From NCBI RefSeq assembly GCF_001668575.1, contig NZ_LZMD01000053.1, positions 47,910 through 111,909 on the forward strand: a stretch of DNA of 64,000 bases. The letters run 5' to 3'. A program made the position numbers and the translations under genes. Origin of the DNA: Mycobacterium sp. 1164985.4 (GTDB lineage Bacteria > Actinomycetota > Actinomycetes > Mycobacteriales > Mycobacteriaceae). Below, one piece after another: positions 55,894 through 64,000 of the stretch (positions are counted from its first letter, which is position 1; every line of letters starts with the position of its first letter). Under the pieces are notes generated by a model that was given only the letters and a program-made list of their open reading frames with translations, was not told the DNA's origin and did not search any database.

Positions 55894-57135
55894 ATGGTCA
55901 CGACACGTGGACGGCTCGCCCTCGCGGCCGGTGCAAGCGCCCGCTGGGCGTCGCGGGTCACCGGGCGCGGTGCCGGCGCGATGATCGGCGGGCTGGTCGC
56001 GCTGGCGCTGGACAAATCGCTGCTGGGCCAGCTCGGCGCGGGCCGCCGCACCGTCGTGGTCACCGGAACCAACGGCAAGTCGACGACCACCCGGATGATC
56101 GCCGCCGCGCTACGCACGATCGCCGACGTCGCCACCAACGACACCGGCGCCAACATGGACGCCGGCCTGGTCGCCGCGCTGGCCGGTGCCCGGGAGGCGC
56201 CCCTGGCCGCGCTCGAGGTCGACGAGATGCACGTCCCGCACGTGTCCGACGCGGTCGACCCCCGGGTGATCGTGCTGCTGAACCTGTCGCGCGATCAGCT
56301 GGACCGCGTCGGCGAGATCAACCACATCGAGCGCACGCTGCGCGCGGGCCTGGCCCGCCATCCGTCGGCGGTCGTCATCGCCAACTGTGACGACGTGTTG
56401 ATGACCTCGGCGGCCTACGACAGTCCCAACGTGGTGTGGGTCGCCGCGGGCGGAAGCTGGGCCAACGACTCGGTCAGCTGCCCACGGTCCGGTGAGATCA
56501 TCCTGCGCGACGGCGGTAAGAGCCACGACTGGCGTTCCACCGGAACCGACTTCAAGCGGCCGAGCCCGCACTGGTGGTTCGACGACACGAACATCTATGG
56601 TCCGGACGGCTTCTCGCTGCCGATGACGCTGTCGCTGCCCGGCGCCGTCAACCGCGGCAACGCCACGCAGGCCGTGGCGGCGGCGGTCGCGATGGGCGCC
56701 GACCCGGCGGCCGCGGTGGCCGCGGTGTCGGGTGTCGACGAGGTCGCCGGACGCTACCGCACCGTGCGCCTCGGCGATCACACCGCGCGAGTGCTGCTGG
56801 CGAAGAACCCGGCGGGCTGGCAGGAAGCGTTGTCGATGGTCGACAAACACGGTGCGGGGGTGGTGATCTCGGTCAACGGTCAGGTGCCCGACGGTGAAGA
56901 TTTGTCGTGGTTGTGGGATGTGCGGTTCGAGCACTTCGAGGACACCCACGTCGTGGCGGCCGGGGAACGCGGCACCGACCTCGCGGTGCGATTGGGCTAC
57001 GCGGGTGTGGAACACACGCTGGTGCACGACACCCTCGCGGCGATCGCGTCGTGCCCACCCGGGCACGTCGAGGTGATCGCCAACTACACCGCGTTCCTGC
57101 AGTTGAACCGGGTCCTGGAGCGTCGCGGTGCCTGA
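55894..57135 (+). CDS. murT: MurT, lipid II isoglutaminyl synthase ATPase subunit
   Basis: 413 residues. Mur ligase P-loop VTGTNGKSTT near 57-66, MHVPHVSDAVDPRVIVLLNLSRDQLDR, and a DUF1727 C-terminal domain. Uses ATP to activate the alpha-carboxyl of D-Glu in lipid II. The zinc-ribbon of Firmicute MurT is degenerate here, with only one C-P-R-S-G left. TAAACT (55881-55886) seven bases before the ATG suggests a leaderless mRNA. Overlaps gatD by 8 bp. Confidence 0.95.
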   Translation: MVTTRGRLALAAGASARWASRVTGRGAGAMIGGLVALALDKSLLGQLGAGRRTVVVTGTNGKSTTTRMIAAALRTIADVATNDTGANMDAGLVAALAGAREAPLAALEVDEMHVPHVSDAVDPRVIVLLNLSRDQLDRVGEINHIERTLRAGLARHPSAVVIANCDDVLMTSAAYDSPNVVWVAAGGSWANDSVSCPRSGEIILRDGGKSHDWRSTGTDFKRPSPHWWFDDTNIYGPDGFSLPMTLSLPGAVNRGNATQAVAAAVAMGADPAAAVAAVSGVDEVAGRYRTVRLGDHTARVLLAKNPAGWQEALSMVDKHGAGVVISVNGQVPDGEDLSWLWDVRFEHFEDTHVVAAGERGTDLAVRLGYAGVEHTLVHDTLAAIASCPPGHVEVIANYTAFLQLNRVLERRGA

Positions 57136-57844
57136 GTCGACGGTGCGCGTCGGGTTGGTCCTGCCCGACGTGATGGGAACCTACGGTGACGGCGGCAACG
57201 CCGTCGTGTTGCGACAACGCCTGCGGCTGCGGGGATTTGACGCCGAGATCGTCGAGATCACGCTGAACGACCCGGTGCCCGCGGAACTCGACCTGTACAC
57301 GCTCGGCGGCGCCGAGGACTACGCGCAACGCCTGGCCACCGAACACCTGTTGCGCTACCCGGGATTGCAACAGGCCGCGGCCCGGGGTGCGCCGGTGCTG
57401 GCGATCTGCGCGGCCATCCAGGTGCTCGGCCACTGGTACGAGACGTCGTCGGGGGAGCGCGTCGACGGCGTCGGCCTCCTCGACGTCACGACGTCACCGC
57501 AGGACAAGCGCACGATCGGCGAGGTGGTGTCCCAGCCGCTGCTGAACGGCCTCTCCCAGCGCCTGACCGGCTTCGAAAACCACCGCGGCGGAACGGTTCT
57601 GGGCGCCGATGCGCGGCCGCTGGCGAAGGTCGTCAGCGGTGCGGGCAACCGCGCCGGCGACGGCTTCGACGGTGCAGTACAGGGCAGCGTCGTCGCCACC
57701 TACCTGCACGGGCCATGTCTGGCCCGCAACCCGGAGCTGGCCGACCACCTGCTCAGTAGCGTCGTCGGCGAGTTGACGCCGCTCGAAATCGAAGAGGTGG
57801 AACAGCTTCGACGCGAACGCCTGGCCGCACCGCGACGCGCCTGA
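57128..57844 (+). CDS. gatD: GatD, glutamine amidotransferase subunit of lipid II amidation
   Basis: 238 residues. Class I-like GATase with nucleophile C94 (LAICAAIQVLG) and H194 (TYLHGPCL). Supplies ammonia to MurT to form D-isoglutamine in peptidoglycan, needed for cross-linking. Overlap with murT implies a fixed ratio. Confidence 0.95.
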   Translation: MPESTVRVGLVLPDVMGTYGDGGNAVVLRQRLRLRGFDAEIVEITLNDPVPAELDLYTLGGAEDYAQRLATEHLLRYPGLQQAAARGAPVLAICAAIQVLGHWYETSSGERVDGVGLLDVTTSPQDKRTIGEVVSQPLLNGLSQRLTGFENHRGGTVLGADARPLAKVVSGAGNRAGDGFDGAVQGSVVATYLHGPCLARNPELADHLLSSVVGELTPLEIEEVEQLRRERLAAPRRA

Positions 57845-57849
57845 ATGGA

Positions 57850-58680
57850 TCAGGCCGCGGCCGTCGTCTCCACGAAGCAACCCCGGCATGCCAGCGCCGC
57901 CTCTACCCGCGCCAACCACACCTGGAGTCGCTCCCCGTCGCCGACCCACACCACGATCCACCCGAGGCTCTCCAACATCTGCTGCTGTGCAACGTCTTCC
58001 GTCCCGCATACCACCGCGACGCGGTATTCCGGCCAGCCGATGTCGAGATAGGCGACCGGTTGCGATCCGACCAGGACCGGGAGCTGAGTCTGCGGGCGCG
58101 GACAACCCGCGTCGATGAGCGCCAGCCGCACGCGGCTCTGGTTCGGCGTCGCCGCGCCGCCGTCGACCAGCGTCAGCAGTTGGCGTAGCTGCCTGCTCCC
58201 CGGCGCACGGGGATACCGACGGGCCAAGTCGGCCACGTCCTCGACCGGGAACGGCCGGTCCCACATCAGCGCGTCCAGCTGTGCCAGCGCATCGCCGCGG
58301 TCGAGGTGACGCCCGACGTCGTACGCGGTGCGCACCCGCGAGGTGACCGGAAGTCCTGCGAGACAGGTGATTTCGTCATCAGCGATGCTCTCGGTGCGCA
58401 GAACCAGTCCCTCCTGCGGGCCGCACGATGCGCCGGCCACCTCGATGGGCTGTGTGACATCGACCCACGACGCGCCGTGCAGCGCCGCCGCCGTCTGCCC
58501 GGCGATCACCCCCTTGCGGCGGGTCGCGAGCCACGCCGCAATCGCGCGGCCGCGAAGCGTGAGCTCACCACCGTTGGCGGCGTAGACACCGCGAAACACC
58601 TTGCGGTACGACGTTCTCAGTGCATGGCGGGTGACCCACCCCGCCGCGACGGCCTCCCCGCCGAGAATTACCTCAACCAT
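57850..58680 (-). CDS. AbiEi/DUF559-type protein with degenerate nuclease-like domain (Rv3714c type)
   Basis: 276 residues. N-terminal AbiEi-like part (VTRHALRTSYRKVFRGVYAA) and a C-terminal Vsr/DUF559-like domain. Active relatives have a P-E..R and E-Y-D-G; here these read TPNQSR and VAVVCGTEDV, so the metal-binding acids are lost. Function unknown, perhaps only binding. Ends 5 bp from gatD in convergent orientation. Confidence 0.75.
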   Translation of the reverse strand: MVEVILGGEAVAAGWVTRHALRTSYRKVFRGVYAANGGELTLRGRAIAAWLATRRKGVIAGQTAAALHGASWVDVTQPIEVAGASCGPQEGLVLRTESIADDEITCLAGLPVTSRVRTAYDVGRHLDRGDALAQLDALMWDRPFPVEDVADLARRYPRAPGSRQLRQLLTLVDGGAATPNQSRVRLALIDAGCPRPQTQLPVLVGSQPVAYLDIGWPEYRVAVVCGTEDVAQQQMLESLGWIVVWVGDGERLQVWLARVEAALACRGCFVETTAAA

Positions 58681-58719
58681 GCCCGCATCCTGCCCGCGGG
58701 CACCGACAAGTCGCGCCGG

Positions 58720-59118
58720 CTACAGACCGAGGTCGCGCAGGAACTCCGGCTTGTACGCCTCGAGGATCACGTAGCCCGGATCGGGGGCGGCCACTTCCGG
58801 CGCATCGTCGGGCACCTCCTGCCCGCTGACCGGGTCGACCCACTCCTGGCTGTCGCCGTCCCAGCGGCTCACCGCGAACCGCGCGTCGACGCGGTCGTCG
58901 GCCACCAGCGCGCGCACCGTGCGTTCGGCTTCCTGCGCGTCGGCCAGCGTGGCGGTGTACAGCTGGATGCGGTCGCCGTCGCGGGTGACCGTCACCCGCG
59001 ATCCGAGCCGCTTACGTGCGCCGTCGTCGAGATCGAGGGTGCGCAGCTTCTCCCAGAATGAGAGATGGTGCTCGGCGCTGCCGAGTTCCACCTCGACCTT
59101 GAACTCCTCGTCCGGCAT
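58720..59118 (-). CDS. Conserved hypothetical protein
   Basis: 132 residues from ATG 59118, chosen because GAGGAAGG sits 6 bases upstream; ATG 59124 is too near it. Contains VTVTRDGDRIQLYTATLADAQEAERTVRALVADDRVDAR, an ACT/ferredoxin-like alpha-beta pattern, and an acidic tail ending EAYKPEFLRDLGL. Family not recognised. Follows recR by 16 bp on the same strand. Confidence 0.7.
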   Translation of the reverse strand: MPDEEFKVEVELGSAEHHLSFWEKLRTLDLDDGARKRLGSRVTVTRDGDRIQLYTATLADAQEAERTVRALVADDRVDARFAVSRWDGDSQEWVDPVSGQEVPDDAPEVAAPDPGYVILEAYKPEFLRDLGL

Positions 59119-59134
59119 GAACATCCTTCCTCGG

Positions 59135-59746
59135 CTATGCCATGGCGCGTCGGCCCGCCAGCGCGCGGCCGAGCGTGAGCTCGTCGGCGAACTCCAGGTC
59201 ACCGCCCATCGGCAGGCCGGACGCGATTCGGGTGACGGTCAGTCCCGGAATGTCGCGCAACATGCGCACCAGGTAGGTCGCCGTCGCCTCGCCCTCGGTG
59301 TTCGGGTCGGTCGCGATGATCACCTCGGTGACGTCCACCCCGTCCACCCGCTCGCCGATGCGGTTGAGTAGCTCGCGGATTCGCAGTTGTTCGGGCCCGA
59401 CGCCGGACAGCGGATCCAGCGCGCCGCCCAGCACGTGGTAACGCCCGCGGAACTCCCTGGTGCGTTCGACGGCCTGAACGTCCTTGGGCTCCTCGACCAC
59501 GCAGACCAGTGAGGCGTCCCGTCGCGGATCGCTGCAGATGCGACACCGGTCGTCGTCGGAGACGTTGCCGCACACCGCGCAGAATTTCACCCCGTCGCGC
59601 ACCTTGTTGAGCACGGCGGTCAGCCGGTCGATGTCAGGCGGCTCCACCGACAACAGGTGGAAGGCGATCCGCTGCGCACTCTTGGGCCCGATACCGGGCA
59701 GCTTGCCGAGCTCGTCGATCAGATCCTGAACCGGTCCCTCGAACAA
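59135..59746 (-). CDS. recR: Recombination protein RecR
   Basis: 203 residues from TTG 59746, immediately after the ybaB TAA. Helix-hairpin-helix [17 protein letters not shown], zinc-finger C56/C59/C68/C71, TOPRIM with [10 protein letters not shown] and [12 protein letters not shown]. Acts in RecFOR gap repair. The conserved N-terminus [13 protein letters not shown] leaves no other start. Confidence 0.97.
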   Translation of the reverse strand: MFEGPVQDLIDELGKLPGIGPKSAQRIAFHLLSVEPPDIDRLTAVLNKVRDGVKFCAVCGNVSDDDRCRICSDPRRDASLVCVVEEPKDVQAVERTREFRGRYHVLGGALDPLSGVGPEQLRIRELLNRIGERVDGVDVTEVIIATDPNTEGEATATYLVRMLRDIPGLTVTRIASGLPMGGDLEFADELTLGRALAGRRAMA

Positions 59747-60079
59747 TTACATTCCCGGGATACCGAGGTTGCCCATGCCGCCCGCGAGCGGCCCGAGCCG
59801 GTCGTGCGCCAGGATGGTGACCTGCTTGGAAGCGTCGGAGATGGCGCCGACGATGAGATCCTGCAGCGTCTCGACGTCCTCAGGGTCGACCACCTTCGGG
59901 TCGATCGACACGGCCACCACCTCACCGCTGCCCTTCATCGTGACCTGCACCAGACCGCCGCCGGCCTGACCGTGCACCTCGGCGTTGGCCAGCGCCTCCT
60001 GCGCCTCCATCAGCTGCTGCTGGACCTGCTGGGCCTGCGCGAGCAGCGCGGACATATCGGGTTGGCCTTGCGGTTGCAT
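59747..60079 (-). CDS. ybaB: YbaB/EbfC nucleoid-associated protein
   Basis: 110 residues from ATG 60079, preceded by AAGGGGA at 6 bases. [21 protein letters not shown] and the [20 protein letters not shown] strand form the YbaB fold. Conserved operon partner of recR; binds DNA. In-frame upstream extension not needed. Confidence 0.93.
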   Translation of the reverse strand: MQPQGQPDMSALLAQAQQVQQQLMEAQEALANAEVHGQAGGGLVQVTMKGSGEVVAVSIDPKVVDPEDVETLQDLIVGAISDASKQVTILAHDRLGPLAGGMGNLGIPGM

Positions 60080-60190
60080 GAGTGGTCCCCTTGCGTCTTC
60101 GTTGCGGTCAGGTCTCGACTTGGTCTCTGTCATCGGCTCGCGGCCGTTTGGGCTTTCAGCCTAGTCGGGGTTGCGGTTACGGTGACGGCC

Positions 60191-60964
60191 GTGCCTGCCC
60201 GCCTGCGTGTCGGCGCCACTGGAGCATTACGCGGCTGTGCCGCGGTGGCCGCCGGACTACTCGTCGCCGCTTCGACGCTCGTCAGCCCTGCGTTCGAAGC
60301 CGATGCCGCTCCCGCCAACATCGCGGGCAAGATCGTCTTCCTCGACCCCGGTCACAACGGCTCCAACGACGGCTCGATCAGCAGGCAGGTGCCCACCGGC
60401 CGCGGCGGCACCAAGGACTGCCAGGCCAGCGGCACCTCCACCGAGGACGGCTATACCGAGCACACCTTCGCCTGGGAGACGACGCTGCGGATCCGGCAGG
60501 CCCTGCACGCGCTCGGCGTGCGCACCGCCATGTCGCGCGGTGACGACACCGGGCTGGGCCCGTGCGTCGACGAGCGCGCCGCGCTGGCGAATTCGATCAA
60601 GCCCAACGCGATCGTGAGCATCCACGCCGACGGCGGCCCGCCGACCGGTCGCGGATTCCACGTCCTGTACTCGTCCCCGCCGCTCAACGACGCGCAGGCG
60701 GGGCCGTCTCCACGGTTCGCGGCGATCATGCGCGACCAGCTGCAGGCCTCCGGGTTCGTGCCGTCGACCTACATCGGCTCCGGCGGGCTGAACCCCCGCT
60801 CGGACATCGCGGGCCTGAACCTCGCGCAGTACCCGTCGATCCTGGTCGAGCTGGGCAACATGAAAAGCCCGGTCGATTCGGCGCTGATGAAGACGCCCGA
60901 GGGCAGGCAGAAGTACGCCGACGCCGTCGTGCGCGGTATCGCGGGGTTCCTGGGCTCGACGTAG
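60191..60964 (+). CDS. ami1: N-acetylmuramoyl-L-alanine amidase Ami1 (Rv3717 type)
   Basis: 257 residues from GTG 60191 (GTG 60182 also possible) with a signal peptide (about 10-40). Amidase_3 zinc ligands H55 (FLDPGHNGSND), E of DGYTEHTF and H of SIHADGG; catalytic E in LVELGNMK. Cys pair TKDCQAS/GPCVDERA likely a disulfide. Cleaves peptide stems from glycan in the periplasmic space. Confidence 0.93.
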   Translation: MPARLRVGATGALRGCAAVAAGLLVAASTLVSPAFEADAAPANIAGKIVFLDPGHNGSNDGSISRQVPTGRGGTKDCQASGTSTEDGYTEHTFAWETTLRIRQALHALGVRTAMSRGDDTGLGPCVDERAALANSIKPNAIVSIHADGGPPTGRGFHVLYSSPPLNDAQAGPSPRFAAIMRDQLQASGFVPSTYIGSGGLNPRSDIAGLNLAQYPSILVELGNMKSPVDSALMKTPEGRQKYADAVVRGIAGFLGST

Positions 60965-60976
60965 CCCTGACAGGTG

Positions 60977-61414
60977 TTACCCCTCGACGTGCTTCTTGAG
61001 GTTCTCGAGCACCTCGGCCTGGATCTTGCGTAGACCCAGCGGCGCGAACGTCTTCTCGAAGAAGCCGCCGATGCCGCCCGCGCCCTGCCAGGACGTCTTG
61101 ACCGTCACCGACGACCCCTGGCCCGCGGGCGCCACCGTCCAGTTTGTGATCATCGACGAGTTGGCGTCCTTCTCGATGACCGTGTGACCGGCCACATCGA
61201 CCTCGGCCTTGACGTCGCGCACCCGTGACTTGGTCGCCTGCAGCTTCCAGCTGGCCACCGTGCCCGCGCCCTGTCCGCCCTGCAGCACCTTGTAGTCGCT
61301 GTAGTGGGGCGACAGGATCTTCGGGCGCACGTTCTCGTAATCCGCGACGGCCGACAGCACCGCCTCGGGCGCAGCGTCGACCAAGACGGTGCTGGATGCG
61401 CTGACCTGTCCCAT
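60977..61414 (-). CDS. SRPBCC / polyketide-cyclase-like ligand-binding protein (Rv3718c type)
   Basis: 145 residues from ATG 61414 (GAGGAG 9 bases upstream). Start/BetV1 fold with VSASSTVLVDAAPEAVLSAVADYENV and the long C-terminal helix GFFEKTFAPLGLRKIQAEVLENL. Probably binds a hydrophobic molecule. Divergent from the tuberculostearate-type pair, and perhaps linked to lipids. Confidence 0.9.
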   Translation of the reverse strand: MGQVSASSTVLVDAAPEAVLSAVADYENVRPKILSPHYSDYKVLQGGQGAGTVASWKLQATKSRVRDVKAEVDVAGHTVIEKDANSSMITNWTVAPAGQGSSVTVKTSWQGAGGIGGFFEKTFAPLGLRKIQAEVLENLKKHVEG

Positions 61415-61483
61415 CGGTACGAGCTCCTCGGTAGAAGGTTCCATGCGGTCGCATCGCCTGCGACTGCGGACTAGCGTATATGC

Positions 61484-62872
61484 GTGTCTGTAGCCCGAAC
61501 CGACGCACATGCTCTTCAGGCCGAGGGCGTGCAGCGGCTCCTGAACAGCTACCGTGCGATTCCGCCCGACGCCACGGTGCGCCTGGCCAAGCCCACGTCG
61601 AACCTGTTCCGTGCGCGCGCCAAGACCGCTGGGACGGGGCTGGACGTCTCGGGTTTGACCGGTGTCATCGCGGTGGATCCCGACGCGCGCACCGCCGACG
61701 TCGCCGGCATGTGCACCTACGAGGACCTGGTCGCCGCGACGCTGCCATACGGCTTGTCGCCGTTGGTGGTACCGCAACTGAAGACGATCACGCTCGGCGG
61801 GGCGGTCACGGGGTTGGGGATCGAGTCGGCGTCGTTTCGCAACGGTCTTCCGCACGAGTCGGTATTGGAGATGGACATCCTCACCGGCACCGGCGATGTC
61901 GTCACCGCGTCCCCAAACCAGAACGCCGATCTGTATCGGGCCTTCCCCAATTCGTATGGCACGCTCGGTTATTCGGTCCGGCTGAAGATCGAGCTGGAAA
62001 CCGTGCGGCCATTCGTGGCGCTGCGCCATCTGCGGTTCAACACGATCGGGGACCTCGTCGCCGTGATGGACCGCATCGTCGAAACCCGCCGCTACGGAGA
62101 CTCACCCGTCGACTATCTCGACGGCGTGGTGTTCTCCGCCGACGAGGCCTACCTGACGCTGGGTTTCCAGACCGCGACGCCGGGACCCGTCAGCGACTAC
62201 ACCGGACAGCAGATCTACTACCGCTCGATCCAGCACGCGGGCGAGAACGGCGCCGAGAAACACGACCGGCTCACCATCCACGATTACCTCTGGCGGTGGG
62301 ACACCGACTGGTTCTGGTGCTCACGGGCGTTCGGCGCCCAGAACCCGCGGATCCGCCGGTTCTGGCCGCGCCGGTATCGGCGCAGCAGCTTCTACTGGAA
62401 ACTCATCGGCTACGACCAGCGCTTCGACATCGCCGATCGGATCGAGAAGCGCAACGGCCGGCCCCCGCGCGAACGCGTCGTCCAGGATGTCGAGGTTCCG
62501 ATCGGACGGGTCGCGGAGTTCCTGCACTGGTTCGGAGACAACGTGCCGATCGAGCCGATCTGGTTGTGCCCGTTGCGGCTCCGCGATGACGCCGGTTGGC
62601 CGCTGTATCCGATCCGGCCGCAGCAGACCTACGTCAACGTCGGATTCTGGTCGTCAGTGCCCGTCGGCCCCACCGAGGGACACACCAACAGGCTCATCGA
62701 GCGCAAGGTCAGCGAACTCGACGGACACAAATCGTTGTACTCGGATTCCTATTACAGCCGCGAGGAATTCGACGATCTGTACGGCGGCGAAACGTACAAG
62801 ATCGTGAAAAAGGCATACGATCCAGATTCACGGCTGCTCGATCTCTACGCGAAGGCGGTGCAGAGGCGATGA
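61484..62872 (+). CDS. FAD-binding oxidoreductase of 10-methyl fatty acid formation (BfaA/TmsA-like)
   Basis: 462 residues from GTG 61484; TAGCGT (61472-61477) is 6 bases upstream. FAD-binding type 4 domain with LVVPQLKTITLGGAVTGLG and PNSYGTLGYS. In related actinobacteria an enzyme of this type reduces the 10-methylene fatty acid made by the neighbouring methyltransferase to 10-methylstearate (tuberculostearate). Overlaps that gene as ATGA. Corresponds to Rv3719. Confidence 0.85.
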   Translation: MSVARTDAHALQAEGVQRLLNSYRAIPPDATVRLAKPTSNLFRARAKTAGTGLDVSGLTGVIAVDPDARTADVAGMCTYEDLVAATLPYGLSPLVVPQLKTITLGGAVTGLGIESASFRNGLPHESVLEMDILTGTGDVVTASPNQNADLYRAFPNSYGTLGYSVRLKIELETVRPFVALRHLRFNTIGDLVAVMDRIVETRRYGDSPVDYLDGVVFSADEAYLTLGFQTATPGPVSDYTGQQIYYRSIQHAGENGAEKHDRLTIHDYLWRWDTDWFWCSRAFGAQNPRIRRFWPRRYRRSSFYWKLIGYDQRFDIADRIEKRNGRPPRERVVQDVEVPIGRVAEFLHWFGDNVPIEPIWLCPLRLRDDAGWPLYPIRPQQTYVNVGFWSSVPVGPTEGHTNRLIERKVSELDGHKSLYSDSYYSREEFDDLYGGETYKIVKKAYDPDSRLLDLYAKAVQRR

Positions 62873-64000
62873 CGACATTCAAGGAACACGCGACACACAC
62901 GGCGGCAGGCAAACTCACGCTGGCCGAGATTCTGGAGATCCTCGCCGGGGGTGACCTGCCGCTGCGCTTCACCGCGTACGACGGAAGTGCCGCCGGACCC
63001 GAGGACTCCGCGATCGGCCTGGAGCTGTTGACGCCGCGCGGCACGACGTATCTGGCCACTGCCCCTGGGGATCTGGGGTTGGCGCGGGCCTACGTGTCGG
63101 GCGACTTGGTACCGCACGGTGTGCATCCCGGCGATCCTTACGAACTACTCAAGTCGCTCGACGACAAGATGGACTTCAAGCGTCCGCCCGCGCGGGTGCT
63201 CGCCCAGATCGTGCGGTCCATCGGCATCGAGCACCTCAAGCCGATCGCACCGCCGCCGCAGGAGGCGCTGCCGCGTTGGCGTCGTATCGCGGAAGGATTG
63301 CGGCACAGTAAGACTCGCGATGCCGAGGCAATCCACCACCACTACGACGTCTCGAACGCGTTCTACGAATGGGTACTCGGCCCGTCGATGACCTACACCT
63401 GCGCGTGCTACCCGCACGACGGTGCGACCCTCGAGGAGGCGCAGGAGAACAAGTACCGCCTGGTGTTCGAGAAGCTGCGCCTGCGGCCCGGCGACCGCCT
63501 GCTCGACGTCGGTTGCGGTTGGGGCGGCATGGTGCGTTACGCGGCGCGGCACGGGGTCAAGGCGATCGGAGTCACGCTGTCGAAAGAGCAGGCGTCCTGG
63601 GCGAGCGAAGCCATCGCCCGTGACGGGCTCGAAGACCTCGCCGAGGTGCGCCACGGCGACTACCGCGACGTGCGGGAGTCCGGTTTCGACGCGGTGTCGT
63701 CGATCGGGCTGACCGAGCACATCGGCGTGCACAACTACCCCGCGTATTTCGATTTTCTGCAGTCGAAGATGCGCCCCGGTGCGCTGCTGCTCAATCACTG
63801 CATCACCCGTCCGGACAACAAGACAGCGGCGGGTGCCGGGGGTTTCATCGACCGTTACGTCTTCCCCGACGGTGAGCTCACCGGGTCGGGCCGCATCATC
63901 ACCGAGGCTCAGGACGTTGGTCTAGAGGTGGTCCACGAGGAGAACCTGCGCCATCACTACGCGCTGACATTGCGTGACTGGTGCCGCAACCTGGTGGAGC
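62869..64000 (+). CDS. Cyclopropane/10-methylene fatty acid methyltransferase (BfaB/TmsB-like), 3' end cut
   Basis: Begins at ATG 62869 and runs off the right edge; 377 residues are visible. CFA synthase-like domain after about residue 140: HHHYDVSNAFYEWVLGPSMTYTCACY, SAM motif LLDVGCGWGGMVRYA near 210, SIGLTEHIG. SAM-dependent methylation of oleoyl lipid at C10. Coupled to the FAD enzyme upstream. Rv3720 position. Confidence 0.9.
   Translation, partial: MTTFKEHATHTAAGKLTLAEILEILAGGDLPLRFTAYDGSAAGPEDSAIGLELLTPRGTTYLATAPGDLGLARAYVSGDLVPHGVHPGDPYELLKSLDDKMDFKRPPARVLAQIVRSIGIEHLKPIAPPPQEALPRWRRIAEGLRHSKTRDAEAIHHHYDVSNAFYEWVLGPSMTYTCACYPHDGATLEEAQENKYRLVFEKLRLRPGDRLLDVGCGWGGMVRYAARHGVKAIGVTLSKEQASWASEAIARDGLEDLAEVRHGDYRDVRESGFDAVSSIGLTEHIGVHNYPAYFDFLQSKMRPGALLLNHCITRPDNKTAAGAGGFIDRYVFPDGELTGSGRIITEAQDVGLEVVHEENLRHHYALTLRDWCRNLVE

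Overview
The window is high-GC actinobacterial DNA. Its gene order matches the Mycobacterium tuberculosis segment Rv3677c to Rv3720 as I remember it, with several insertions that M. tuberculosis lacks. WhiB4, PonA2 with a PASTA domain, ergothioneine genes egtABCDE, MurT/GatD and an F420-type luciferase-like oxidoreductase all point to Mycobacteriaceae. The extra genes (amine-type operon, CDGSH trio, second GCS2-type ligase) suggest a free-living, fast-growing species (Mycolicibacterium-like). Species cannot be fixed from this window.

Layout. 1-9,000: a coupled MBL/RidA/DUF4177 operon, two Get3/ArsA-like ATPases, whiB4, ponA2, a metallophosphoesterase and the PLP enzyme Cds1. 9,000-13,900: tRNA-Pro(CGG), an iron-containing redox enzyme, a CDGSH protein and an MTQ2-like methyltransferase, then an F420 oxidoreductase and YqeY. 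13,900-21,050: a MoxR2/DUF58/DUF4129/DUF4350 operon with a SpoIIM-like protein and an RDD protein. 21,050-27,300: a PadR regulator with a clear inverted-repeat operator, an aldo/keto reductase, glycerol kinase, a methyltransferase, an acyltransferase and an MBL hydrolase. 27,400-34,850: a GCS2-type ligase with a lipoprotein, then egtABCDE; egtB ends in three 33-bp tandem repeats. 34,900-43,200: PknH-sensor-like exported protein, Ohr, DUF2236 protein, a GT-C glycosyltransferase, DUF4185 protein, asd and lysC (with an internal beta-subunit start).

43,270-52,280 is the main accessory block: a choloylglycine-hydrolase-like enzyme, then an ammonium transporter followed by a type III glutamine synthetase relative (GmaS-like), the three subunits of an N-methylglutamate-synthase-like enzyme, a DAO-type FAD oxidoreductase and an XRE-cupin regulator. 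Together they look like a gamma-glutamyl-amine pathway fed by Amt, with a candidate GlnR site in front. 52,280-64,000: leuA with a leaderless Leu-rich leader peptide and alternative hairpins, a DnaQ-like exonuclease, murT-gatD, a degenerate DUF559-type protein, recR-ybaB, the amidase Ami1, a SRPBCC protein, and an FAD oxidoreductase/methyltransferase pair expected to make 10-methyl fatty acids (the second gene runs off the right edge).

Recurrent architecture: many operons use 1- or 4-base stop/start overlaps (ATGA, GTGA, TGATG), and several genes have a TANNNT -10 box 6-8 bases before the start codon, as expected for leaderless mRNAs. Statements about homologues in other species come from memory of those families; no searches were run.
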